This document shows positions 1 through 7,794 of a stretch of 64,000 nt of DNA, piece after piece. Position numbers and translations under genes: made by a program. The notes under the pieces are model-generated. The model worked only from the letters and a program-made list of their open reading frames with translations, was not told where the DNA came from and ran no database searches. Source of the DNA: Lutibacter citreus. Its GTDB lineage: Bacteria > Bacteroidota > Bacteroidia > Flavobacteriales > Flavobacteriaceae. Position 1 is the stretch's first letter; each line of letters opens with the position of its first letter. The stretch lies in NCBI RefSeq assembly GCF_003260195.1, contig NZ_QEIH01000003.1:124001-188000 (forward strand). The letters are read 5' to 3'.

Positions 1-69
1 CTGAAATCCCTTTGCTGCGTATTTTAGCGCTTTTAAGCGATTTAAAATAAAATTCCCTTCTGGTTTCAT
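1..69 (-). CDS. dgkA: Diacylglycerol kinase family protein, N-terminal fragment
   Basis: Only the first 23 codons lie in the window; the gene continues off the left edge. The ATG (complement of 67-69) comes 3 nt after the tpx stop, so the two are co-transcribed. The peptide starts MKPEGNFILNRLKALKYAAK, which resembles the amphipathic start of Bacteroidota DgkA-type integral membrane kinases that phosphorylate diacylglycerol or undecaprenol. From memory, tpx is commonly followed by such a kinase and then ftsK in flavobacteria. The call rests on this short segment plus gene order. Confidence 0.55.
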   Translation of the reverse strand, partial: MKPEGNFILNRLKALKYAAKGFQ

Positions 70-72
70 AAA

Positions 73-570
73 TTAAAGTGCTTTTAATGCAGCTTCATAA
101 TCTGGTTCGTCAACAATTTCAGGAACTTGTTGTGTGTAAGTTACTTTTCCTTCTTCATTAATAATTACAATAGCTCTAGAATGTAAATTAGCCAAAGGAC
201 CATTTTCAATAGTTAATCCATAAGCTTTTCCAAATTTCCCTTTAGAAAAATCTGATAAAGTGATAACATTTTCTAAACCTTCAGCACCACAAAAACGAGC
301 TTGAGCAAAAGGTAAATCTCTTGAAATACATAATACTTTAGTGTTTTCTAATTTTGCAGCTTCTTCATTAAATTTTCTAACAGACGCAGCACATGTTCCT
401 GTATCTATACTTGGAAATATGTTAAGAACTAATTTAGACCCTTTAAAGTCTTTTAATTTTGCTTTAGATAGGTCTGCTTTAATTAATGAAAATTTTGGAG
501 CTTTTTTTCCAACTTTTGGTAATTTTCCAGATGTTTTAAAAGGATTTCCTTTTAATGTTATTTTAGCCAT
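73..570 (-). CDS. tpx: Thiol peroxidase (atypical 2-Cys peroxiredoxin)
   Basis: Reduces hydroperoxides in the cytoplasm or periplasm using thioredoxin. The 165-residue product matches the usual Tpx length. The peroxidatic cysteine is C60 in SIDTGTCAAS and the resolving cysteine is C94 in ARFCGAEG, the spacing typical of Tpx. The reading frame could open 24 nt earlier (MINQKNIK), but the ATG at 570 gives the standard MAKITLKGNP start, and a TAACTTTG promoter element lies at 596-603, whose transcript would begin at about 589, inside the longer version. The dgkA fragment follows immediately. Confidence 0.93.
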   Translation of the reverse strand: MAKITLKGNPFKTSGKLPKVGKKAPKFSLIKADLSKAKLKDFKGSKLVLNIFPSIDTGTCAASVRKFNEEAAKLENTKVLCISRDLPFAQARFCGAEGLENVITLSDFSKGKFGKAYGLTIENGPLANLHSRAIVIINEEGKVTYTQQVPEIVDEPDYEAALKAL

Positions 571-595
571 TTTTATATTTTTTTGATTTATCAAT

Positions 596-603
596 CAAAG
601 TTA
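596..603 (-). promoter_or_regulatory. -7 element of the tpx promoter
   Basis: The minus strand reads TAACTTTG, a full match to the Bacteroidota TAnnTTTG -7 box. It lies about 26 nt upstream of the chosen tpx start. No good -33 TTG is visible at the usual distance. Confidence 0.5.
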
Positions 604-668
604 CTTTAAAAAGTAAAATAACCGAATTTATTTGGTGTTTTTTAATAAAATTATTAATTCTGTTTTTG

Positions 669-676
669 TAATTTTG
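669..676 (+). promoter_or_regulatory. -7 element upstream of the FAH-family gene
   Basis: TAATTTTG matches TAnnTTTG and lies 36 nt before the ATG at 713. No clear -33 element was seen. Confidence 0.4.
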
Positions 677-712
677 ATTTTATAAATAGAATTAATTTAA
701 GATAAAAAAATA

Positions 713-1327
713 ATGAAAATAATTGGAATTGGTAAGAATTACGTTACTAAAAAAGAAGAAGCGGGTGTAAACAAAGATGGTTTTCAAATAATATTTACTA
801 AACCAGAGTCTAGTTTGGTTACAGGCAATAAAGATGTTAAATATCCTTCATTCACAAATAATTTGGCTTATGAAGTAGAACTAGTTGTGAAAATTGGGAA
901 AACAGGAAAGGATATTTTAGAAGGAGAAGCAGTTTCATATATTTCAGAAATAGGAGTTGGTATTGATTATACAGCAAAAGATGTGCTTACTGCTTGCAGA
1001 AATGTAAAGGGACCTTGGGATTTAGCTAAAGGTTTTGATGGTGCAGCGCCAATGTCTTCTTTTAAACCAATTTCAGGTTTTTCAGATGTAGATAATATTA
1101 ATTTCGACTTAAAAATAAATGGTAAACAAATTCAAGTTGGAAATACTTCTCTTATGATTTATAATTTTGCAGAAATTATTTCTAATGTTTCTAAATATAT
1201 GACTCTTGAGCCTGGAGACCTTATTTTTACAGGAACTCCAGCTGAGGGAGCAGGAGAGATATTTAAGGGAGATAGGTTGCAAGGTTCAATAGAAGGTGAA
1301 TTGTTGTTAGATTTTAAAATGGTTTAA
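713..1327 (+). CDS. Fumarylacetoacetate hydrolase (FAH) family protein
   Basis: A 204-residue single-domain FAH-fold enzyme. The family hydrolyses or decarboxylates acylpyruvates and related diketo acids with a bound divalent metal. The metal ligands are visible: the E-x-E of NNLAYEVELVVKIG and the aspartate of GVGIDYTAKD; the family motif GDLIFTGTPAEGAG is near the C terminus. It is short because it lacks the extra N-terminal domain of eukaryotic FAH, as in YcgM-type acylpyruvases. It is a single-gene unit closed by a strong hairpin at 1355-1393. The exact substrate cannot be told from sequence. Confidence 0.88.
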   Translation: MKIIGIGKNYVTKKEEAGVNKDGFQIIFTKPESSLVTGNKDVKYPSFTNNLAYEVELVVKIGKTGKDILEGEAVSYISEIGVGIDYTAKDVLTACRNVKGPWDLAKGFDGAAPMSSFKPISGFSDVDNINFDLKINGKQIQVGNTSLMIYNFAEIISNVSKYMTLEPGDLIFTGTPAEGAGEIFKGDRLQGSIEGELLLDFKMV

Positions 1328-1354
1328 TTAAGTTACTTTTAATAAATTAAAGGG

Positions 1355-1393
1355 ACAGGAAACAATTTCAATTGAAGTTGTTTCCTGTTTCTT
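1355..1393 (+). terminator. Intrinsic terminator after the FAH-family gene
   Basis: The stem acaggaaacaa / ttgtttcctgt (1355-1365 with 1378-1388) is perfect, its loop is itself nearly palindromic, and T residues follow. Confidence 0.75.
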
Positions 1394-1409
1394 TGTAACT
1401 AAATTCTTG

Positions 1410-1417
1410 TATCTTCG
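1410..1417 (+). promoter_or_regulatory. -7 element of the MATE exporter promoter
   Basis: TATCTTCG is a common flavobacterial variant of TAnnTTTG. It sits 20 nt before the TTG start at 1437, which supports that start. Confidence 0.5.
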
Positions 1418-1436
1418 CACTCCAAAATAATTAACC

Positions 1437-2795
1437 TTGAATTTTAAAAAATATACATCAGAGTTTAAAAACAATATAAAATTGGCCACTCCAATTATGA
1501 TGGGGTCTTTGGGCCATTTAATGGTTGGGCTTATTGATGATATTATGGTTGGAAGATTAGGTCCTATTCAATTGGCAGCAACTTCTCTTGGTAATAGTTT
1601 GTTTTTTATTTCGCTTTCAGTAGGATTGGGATTTTCATTTGCAATTACTCCTTTAATTGCTGAATCTGATGGTGAAAATGATAAAGAAAAAGGGCGCAGT
1701 ATTTTTCAACATGGAATAATACTTTCAACAATTTTAGGAATAACAATGTTTGCAGTGTTGTTTTTTATGAAACCAATATTGTATTATTTGGATCAGCCAG
1801 AAGAAGTAGTTGCTTTAGCAATTCCTTATTATGAAATTGTAGCATTTTCAATGATTCCTTTAATGATATTTCAAGGGTTTAAACAGTTTGCAGATGGTTT
1901 ATCTGAAACTAAATATTCTATGTGGGCTACTATATTATCTAATATTGTAAATGTTTTTTTAAACTTTATGTTAATATATGGATTGTGGATTTTTCCTCGC
2001 TTAGAACTTGTTGGTGCTGCAATAGGAACATTGGTGTCTAGAATTATAATGTTGTTTTTCATATATTATGTTTTATCAAAACAAGAAAAGTTTGCTATTT
2101 ATCTAAAAAGATTAAAATTTTCAGAATTAAAAAAAGAACGTTTTGGCAGAATTATGAAACTTGGATTTCCTACTGCATTGCAAATGCTTTTTGAAGTAGG
2201 TTTATTTACTGCAACTGTACTTTTAGCAGGAACATTAGGAGCTTTTCCACAAGCAGCAAATCAAATTGCCTTAAAATTAGCTTCAACCACATTTATGGTT
2301 GCTGTAGGTATAGGTGTGGCAGCAACTATTAGAGTTGGAAACCAAAAAGGATTGAAAAATTTTGTGGAATTACGTAGAATTGCCTTTTCAAATTTTATAC
2401 TAATATTTATAGTAATGTTTGCTTTTTCAATATGTTTTATGTTGTTTAAAGATATATTACCACGTATGTTTACAGATAATGTAGAAGTGATATCAATTGC
2501 TTCTAGTTTATTAATTATTGCAGGGTTTTTTCAATTATCCGATGGAATACAAGCTGTTGTTTTAGGAGCTTTAAGAGGATTACAAGACGTTAATGTACCT
2601 TCGGGTATAACGTTTGTAGCGTATTGGATTATTGGATTTCCTATTTGTTATTATTTGGGAAGAACCTTAGAAATGGGTACTTTTGGAATATGGATTGGAT
2701 TGTTAGTTTCGTTAACTTGTTCTGCAATAATGTTACTAATCCGTTTTAACTATTTGTCTAATAAATTAATTAAAGAAAAAAATGAACTTACCTAA
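1437..2795 (+). CDS. MATE family efflux transporter
   Basis: A 452-residue inner-membrane protein with about 12 hydrophobic segments and the MATE fold signs: an N-terminal PIMMGSLGHLMVGLIDDIMVGRLG segment split over helices 1-2 and a matching repeat in the C half (GTLGAFPQAANQIALK). MATE proteins export drugs or metabolites in exchange for Na+ or H+. The start is TTG at 1437; no in-frame ATG occurs before the first helix, and the -7 box at 1410-1417 fits it. The last 14 nt overlap the next gene, so the two are translationally coupled. The substrate is unknown. Confidence 0.9.
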   Translation: MNFKKYTSEFKNNIKLATPIMMGSLGHLMVGLIDDIMVGRLGPIQLAATSLGNSLFFISLSVGLGFSFAITPLIAESDGENDKEKGRSIFQHGIILSTILGITMFAVLFFMKPILYYLDQPEEVVALAIPYYEIVAFSMIPLMIFQGFKQFADGLSETKYSMWATILSNIVNVFLNFMLIYGLWIFPRLELVGAAIGTLVSRIIMLFFIYYVLSKQEKFAIYLKRLKFSELKKERFGRIMKLGFPTALQMLFEVGLFTATVLLAGTLGAFPQAANQIALKLASTTFMVAVGIGVAATIRVGNQKGLKNFVELRRIAFSNFILIFIVMFAFSICFMLFKDILPRMFTDNVEVISIASSLLIIAGFFQLSDGIQAVVLGALRGLQDVNVPSGITFVAYWIIGFPICYYLGRTLEMGTFGIWIGLLVSLTCSAIMLLIRFNYLSNKLIKEKNELT

Positions 2796-3012
2796 ATTTT
2801 TAATGGGAGACAATACAGATTGTCCAGATGATATTTTTGTAATACACACTGAATTCCCACGCTTTCTAATTAATTTAGTTGATGATGAAATTGAGTGGTT
2901 AGAAGATTTTGCTGGTGAAGATCAACAAGAATTAGAAGTTCAAGTAGCTACGCTAATTGAAGAATCTAGTGAATTTTATGACCGAGAAATGAAACGTTAC
3001 GAATCTGAATAA
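2782..3012 (+). CDS. Small conserved acidic protein, function unknown
   Basis: A 76-residue soluble protein starting MNLPKFLMGDN, rich in Asp and Glu, without signal peptide or cysteine pair. It has the look of a widespread flavobacterial hypothetical (HTEFPRFLINL...EIEWLEDF), but I cannot attach a function. Its ATG lies inside the end of the MATE gene (14-nt overlap), so expression is probably coupled to it. It converges on mutS2 with only 8 nt between the stop codons and no visible hairpin. Confidence 0.75.
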   Translation: MNLPKFLMGDNTDCPDDIFVIHTEFPRFLINLVDDEIEWLEDFAGEDQQELEVQVATLIEESSEFYDREMKRYESE

Positions 3013-3020
3013 TTAATAAT

Positions 3021-5225
3021 TTATTTTTTTGATGATTCAACTAATTCAAGTTTATTAATACTTGTTTTAGTAGTGAATACGCCATAATTTATAAACACGT
3101 TATTTTTTTCTATTTTATCAATAGTTCCGCAGGAATTACTGTCAATAATTCGTACTTTATCGTTTACTTTAAAAACATAATCGGATTTTTGACGTGCAAT
3201 TTTTTTAGCTTCAGTATTCTTTTGTATTCTAACTTTAACAACTTCAACTAAAACCTCTTTTTCTGTTGAAATAAGCTTTTGTTCAACCTTTTTATTTTCA
3301 ACTTTAACCTGTTTCTTTTGGGCTTTGGTTTTTGGTTTTGGAGGATTCTTTTTTAAATTTTTTGTTTTTTCTGAAGCAACCCATTTATTAAACTCCAGGT
3401 TTAATTCCTTTTTGTTGTTAGTTTGAAGGTATTTATTTACAATTTCATTAATTTTTCTTCCATAAGCCAACATCTTTTGGTTGCTATCATATAATGCTTG
3501 AAAATTTTCAAGTTTTTCCTGAACTTTTTCTTGCTTTTCAGATAATGAATCAGATTTTTCAGTTGCTTTGTTTTTCTCTTTTTCTAATTTTTCAGATGTT
3601 TTTTGAAGAATATTTCGCTCTTTTTGAAGTTTTGAAATGGTTTTATCCAATCGTATTTTTTCTCCTTCTACGCGTTTCTTTGCTTTGTTTATTAGACTGA
3701 ATGGGATACCATTTTTTTGAGCAACTTCAAAAGTAAATGAACTACCAGCTTGCCCAATAAATAATCTAAATAATGGTTCTAAAGTTTTTTCATCAAATTG
3801 CATATTTGCATTTGATACATTATCCATTTCACTTGCTAAAACCTTTAAATTAGCATAATGTGTTGTTATAATTCCGTAAGCTCCTTTTGAATGGAATTCT
3901 TCTAAAAATATTTCAGCCAAAGCGCCACCAAGTTCGGGATCACTACCGGTTCCAAATTCATCTATTAAGAATAGGGTATTTTCATTACAGCGTCTTAAAA
4001 AGTTACGCATGTTTTTTAAACGATAACTATACGTGGATAGTTGATTTTCAATAGATTGGTTGTCTCCAATATCTGTTAATACTTTATCGAAAAAATAAGT
4101 AGAAGACCTTTCATGAACGGGAATTAAAATTCCACTTTGTAACATTACTTGTAACAAACCAATGGTTTTTAAAGTAATACTTTTTCCACCGGCATTTGGT
4201 CCTGAAATTACTATTATTTGCTGTTTATCATTTAATTCTAGCGTTTGTGGAACAGTTTTTAAGTTCTTTTTGCTATTATTTAATAAAAGAATAGGGTGGT
4301 AGGCATCTCTTAAAAAAACCGTTTTTTCATTTGTGATTTTTGGAAGACAAGCATTTAAAGTTTTAGCATATTTTGCTTTTGCACCTATAACATCTAGTTT
4401 AATTAAAAATTTTTGATATTCATTTAAGTTAGGTACATAAACTCTAATTACATTTGATAAATCTTTTAAAATTCTAACAATTTCTTGATGTTCTTCATAA
4501 GATAAATTCTGTAATTCTCTACTATATTGTAAGGTTGCTTCTGGCGCTATATAAACAATACTACCCGTTTTTGAACTTCCTAAAAGACTTCCTTTTACCT
4601 TTCTGCGGTGCATTGCCTGAACGGCTAAAACACGTTGGTTATCTATAACAGATTCTCTAATGTCATCTAAATAGCCAGAACTATTATACTGATTTAAAGC
4701 TTTTGTAAAACTAGAGCCAATTTTACCTCTAATTGTATTTATTTCTTTTCTAATACTTTTTAAAAGAGGTGAGGCATTTTCGTCAACTTCAGCAAAAGGA
4801 GTTATAACACTTTTTATTGTGTCTGTAATTATTTTTTGGTATTCAATAGTTTCTGAATAATTAAATAATGCAGGATAAATATCTTTAAATTTTTTTAAAA
4901 ATTTTAAAATTTCAAATACAGTATTCGAATTATTTAAAACTTTAAGAAAAGAAGCAGGCTCTAAATAGCTATTTTCAATATTTAATAAATGAATTTCCTT
5001 CTGAATATCATCAAAATAATGGTTAGGTAATCTATTATCATTGTCATAAGAAGATCTATATTCATTCACAAGTTTTAACGCTGGAATCAATTTTTCTTTG
5101 GACTGAAAAGGTCTGACTTTTAAAGTGCTGATTTTACCTAATTCAGAAATACAATGTTCACTTACCGATTGCAAAATGGTAAAAAATTCTAAATCAATTA
5201 GTGTTTTTTCTGATATGTTACTCAT
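3021..5225 (-). CDS. mutS2: MutS2-family DNA-binding ATPase
   Basis: A MutS2-type protein of 734 residues. It has the MutS2 core and clamp region, then the ABC-type ATPase: Walker A GPNAGGKS at about residue 343 and Walker B LFLIDEFGTGSD at about 420, then a long Lys/Glu-rich coiled coil (about 520-640). MutS2 proteins act on branched DNA or collided ribosomes rather than on mismatches. The C-terminal Smr nuclease domain of the classical family is not visible; the protein ends in a short KOW/Tudor-like stretch (VNDKVRIIDSNSCGTIDKIE). The start is placed at MSNISEKT, nine codons inside the longest frame, where family similarity begins. Confidence 0.88.
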   Translation of the reverse strand: MSNISEKTLIDLEFFTILQSVSEHCISELGKISTLKVRPFQSKEKLIPALKLVNEYRSSYDNDNRLPNHYFDDIQKEIHLLNIENSYLEPASFLKVLNNSNTVFEILKFLKKFKDIYPALFNYSETIEYQKIITDTIKSVITPFAEVDENASPLLKSIRKEINTIRGKIGSSFTKALNQYNSSGYLDDIRESVIDNQRVLAVQAMHRRKVKGSLLGSSKTGSIVYIAPEATLQYSRELQNLSYEEHQEIVRILKDLSNVIRVYVPNLNEYQKFLIKLDVIGAKAKYAKTLNACLPKITNEKTVFLRDAYHPILLLNNSKKNLKTVPQTLELNDKQQIIVISGPNAGGKSITLKTIGLLQVMLQSGILIPVHERSSTYFFDKVLTDIGDNQSIENQLSTYSYRLKNMRNFLRRCNENTLFLIDEFGTGSDPELGGALAEIFLEEFHSKGAYGIITTHYANLKVLASEMDNVSNANMQFDEKTLEPLFRLFIGQAGSSFTFEVAQKNGIPFSLINKAKKRVEGEKIRLDKTISKLQKERNILQKTSEKLEKEKNKATEKSDSLSEKQEKVQEKLENFQALYDSNQKMLAYGRKINEIVNKYLQTNNKKELNLEFNKWVASEKTKNLKKNPPKPKTKAQKKQVKVENKKVEQKLISTEKEVLVEVVKVRIQKNTEAKKIARQKSDYVFKVNDKVRIIDSNSCGTIDKIEKNNVFINYGVFTTKTSINKLELVESSKK

Positions 5226-5234
5226 AAAAAGTGC

Positions 5235-5242
5235 TACTTTTG
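5235..5242 (+). promoter_or_regulatory. -7 element of the ung promoter
   Basis: TACTTTTG is a full match to TAnnTTTG in the 55-nt divergent gap between mutS2 and ung, 38 nt before the ung ATG. Confidence 0.5.
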
Positions 5243-5280
5243 AACTTGGCAAAAATATGAATTTAACGTGAATACAAATA

Positions 5281-5946
5281 ATGAAAGTTAAAATAGATAA
5301 TAGTTGGCAAGAACTTTTAAAAAATGAGTTCGAAAAGCCTTATTTTGAGAAGCTTACAGAATTTGTAAAAGAGGAGTATTTCAAAAATACGTGCTATCCA
5401 CCAGCAAATAAAATTTTTGAAGCTTTTAATTTATGTCCATTTGAGGATTTAAAAGTTGTAATTATAGGTCAAGATCCATATCATGGAGAAGGGCAAGCAC
5501 ATGGTTTGTGTTTTTCTGTAAATGAAGGAGTTAAACACCCGCCATCTTTAATAAATATTTTTAAAGAAATTGAAGAGGATATAAATATTCCATATCCAAA
5601 AAGCGGAAATTTGGAACATTGGGCAAAACAAGGAGTTTTAATGTTAAATGCAACATTAACTGTTAGAGCGCATAATGCGGGTTCTCATCAAAAACATGGG
5701 TGGGAAAAATTTACAGATGCTGTTATTTCTAAAATTTCTGAAGAACATAAAAACGTTGTGTTTTTACTTTGGGGAGGATATGCAAAAAAGAAAGGATTAA
5801 AAATTGATACCAAAAAGCATTATGTTTTAACAAGCGGACATCCTTCTCCATTGAGTGCTAATAGAGGTTATTGGTTTGGTAATAAGCACTTTAGCAAGAC
5901 TAATGAATATTTAAAAAGTATTGATAGTTCATTAATTATATGGTGA
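5281..5946 (+). CDS. ung: Uracil-DNA glycosylase (family 1)
   Basis: Removes uracil from DNA as the first step of base-excision repair. The 221-residue protein has the family-1 water-activating motif GQDPYHGEGQAHGL with catalytic D65, the uracil-recognition segment LMLNATLTVRAHNAGSHQ and the DNA-intercalating HPSPLSANRGYWFG with the catalytic histidine. It is full length and divergently transcribed from mutS2. Confidence 0.97.
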   Translation: MKVKIDNSWQELLKNEFEKPYFEKLTEFVKEEYFKNTCYPPANKIFEAFNLCPFEDLKVVIIGQDPYHGEGQAHGLCFSVNEGVKHPPSLINIFKEIEEDINIPYPKSGNLEHWAKQGVLMLNATLTVRAHNAGSHQKHGWEKFTDAVISKISEEHKNVVFLLWGGYAKKKGLKIDTKKHYVLTSGHPSPLSANRGYWFGNKHFSKTNEYLKSIDSSLIIW

Positions 5947-6012
5947 TTAATGTCATAGCTGTTTATGGTTATAATAATTAAATTTACGTTTTATTAAATA
6001 GAATTAAAAGAG

Positions 6013-6726
6013 ATGAAAATGAAATATATATCAATAGTTTTTAGTGTGTTACTACTAATATCTTGTAAAGAAAAGGTAGAATATTCAAAAATAAACAAAG
6101 AGGTAGGAACAAATAAATCTATACATAAAATAGTTGTTAATGAAAAAATTGGAGGGGGAACTTATGCCTATTTAAATGTCTCTGAAGATGGAAATGATTA
6201 TTGGATGGCAATTCCAAATTCTGATGTAGGTGTTGGTGAAACTTATTTTTATGAAGGTGGAATGGTCATGAAAAATTTTGAAAGTAAACAATTAAAAAAG
6301 ACGTTTGAAAGTATTGTTTTTTCTGAAGGAATAAGAAAAACTGAGGCTGGCATAAACAAAGAAGTGAAAAATCCACATGCAAATTCAGAACATGAACATT
6401 CACCTATTTCAGCCGTTAAAATTGAACAACCAAAAGGCGGTACTAGCTTAGAAAATATATTTAAAAATAAAAAATCGCTTTCAAAAAAAGAAGTGACTGT
6501 TAAAGGAAAAGTTATAAAAGTTAATAATGGTATTTTAAAAAGAAATTGGGTACATATTATTGATGGAACTAAATTTGAAAAAGATATAAATTTAACTATT
6601 ACCACAACTGAAGAAGTAAAAGTTGGTGATACAGTTACTTTTAAAGGAATAGTAACTTTAGATAAGGATTTTGGTTACGGTTATGTTTATAATATATTAT
6701 TGGAAGATGGCATTTTAATAAAATAA
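6013..6726 (+). CDS. Lipoprotein with two OB-fold-like halves (NrfJ-like)
   Basis: A 237-residue predicted lipoprotein: signal MKMKYISIVFSVLLLISC with the lipidation cysteine in the LISC box. The first half (about residues 36-110) contains GGGTYAYLNVSEDGNDYWMA, GETYFYEGGMVMKNFESK and FESIVFSEGI, a pattern I associate with small NrfJ-type periplasmic OB-fold proteins. A His-rich linker (NPHANSEHEHS) follows, then a second OB-like half (VTVKGKVIKVN...KVGDTVTFKGIV). The function is unknown; metal or nucleic acid binding has been suggested for relatives. It is a single gene ending at a strong terminator. Confidence 0.65.
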   Translation: MKMKYISIVFSVLLLISCKEKVEYSKINKEVGTNKSIHKIVVNEKIGGGTYAYLNVSEDGNDYWMAIPNSDVGVGETYFYEGGMVMKNFESKQLKKTFESIVFSEGIRKTEAGINKEVKNPHANSEHEHSPISAVKIEQPKGGTSLENIFKNKKSLSKKEVTVKGKVIKVNNGILKRNWVHIIDGTKFEKDINLTITTTEEVKVGDTVTFKGIVTLDKDFGYGYVYNILLEDGILIK

Positions 6727-6754
6727 AAAAAAGCGCTAATCAGGCGCTTTTTTT
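6727..6754 (+). terminator. Intrinsic terminator after the NrfJ-like lipoprotein
   Basis: The hairpin aaaagcgc-taatcag-gcgctttt is followed by more T residues. A-rich flanks could make it work on both strands. Confidence 0.75.
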
Positions 6755-6884
6755 ACTAACTCTAATCTAAACTTAAACAATATTGAAACAAAGTTAACCA
6801 AACCTTTGTTCGATTATTTTATTCGCAATACTTGTGCCGAAAGACTAGATGATTTGTTAATTAAGTGTTAAAATATATTATATT

Positions 6885-7760
6885 TTATTCTAAATGTTTT
6901 TGTGCTTTATAAGATGATCTTACCAAAGCACTACTTTCAACATGTCTAAAGCCCAGTTCTAGACCTATTTTTTTGTATTTATCAAATTGTTCTGGAGTTA
7001 TAAATTCTTTTACAGGTAAATGTTTTTTACTTGGTTGTAAATATTGACCAATAGTTAAAATATCAACTTTTGCGTTTGCCAAATCTTGCATTGTCTCAAT
7101 TACCTCTGCCTCTGTTTCTCCTAAACCTAGCATAATTCCAGATTTTGTTCTACGTTGACCTTGGTCTTTCATATATTTAAGAACCTCAAGACTTCTGTCG
7201 TATTTAGCTTGTATTCTAACTTCACGAGTTAAACGTCTAACAGTTTCTAAATTATGAGAAATTACTTCTGGAGCAACTGCTAAGATTCGATCAATATTTG
7301 GTTTATTACCTTGAAAATCAGGAATTAGAGTTTCTAGTGTAGTATTTGGATTGGCTCTTCTAATTGCATTTACAGTTTCTGCCCATATAATGGAACCACC
7401 ATCTTTAATATCATCTCTATCAACAGATGTTATGACCGCATGCTTAATATTCATAAGCTTTATAGATCTGGCTACTTTTTCAGGTTCTTCCCAATCTACA
7501 TTTTCAGGCCTTCCAGTTTTTACACCGCAAAAACCACAAGATCGTGTACAAATATTTCCTAAAATCATAAAAGTTGCTGTTCCTTCGGTCCAACATTCAC
7601 CCATATTAGGACAACTTCCACTTGTACAAATGGTATTTAATTTATATTTTTCAACTACACCTCTAAGTTCAGTATATTTTTTACCAACAGGTAATTTTAC
7701 ACGTAGCCATTTTGGTTTTTGTAGTTTTTTATCTGTTGTAATTGTGTTTTCTTCGCTCAT
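6885..7760 (-). CDS. lipA: Lipoyl synthase (radical SAM)
   Basis: Inserts two sulfurs into the octanoyl group on lipoate-dependent enzymes. The 291-residue protein has both cluster motifs: the auxiliary-cluster CTSGSCPNMGEC near residues 45-56 and the radical SAM CTRSCGFC near 71-78, then the expected SVDRDDIKDGG and HNLETV segments. It is the last gene of a five-gene minus-strand operon, 34 nt after the Nramp-like gene. Confidence 0.97.
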   Translation of the reverse strand: MSEENTITTDKKLQKPKWLRVKLPVGKKYTELRGVVEKYKLNTICTSGSCPNMGECWTEGTATFMILGNICTRSCGFCGVKTGRPENVDWEEPEKVARSIKLMNIKHAVITSVDRDDIKDGGSIIWAETVNAIRRANPNTTLETLIPDFQGNKPNIDRILAVAPEVISHNLETVRRLTREVRIQAKYDRSLEVLKYMKDQGQRRTKSGIMLGLGETEAEVIETMQDLANAKVDILTIGQYLQPSKKHLPVKEFITPEQFDKYKKIGLELGFRHVESSALVRSSYKAQKHLE

Positions 7761-7794
7761 TTAATTCAAAATTGACTACAAAAATACAAAGAAT

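Noticed and set aside
7351..7764. Plus-strand open frame of 137 codons opposite lipA
   Set aside because: lipA is intact on the other strand with all cluster cysteines; the plus-strand translation has no recognisable domain.
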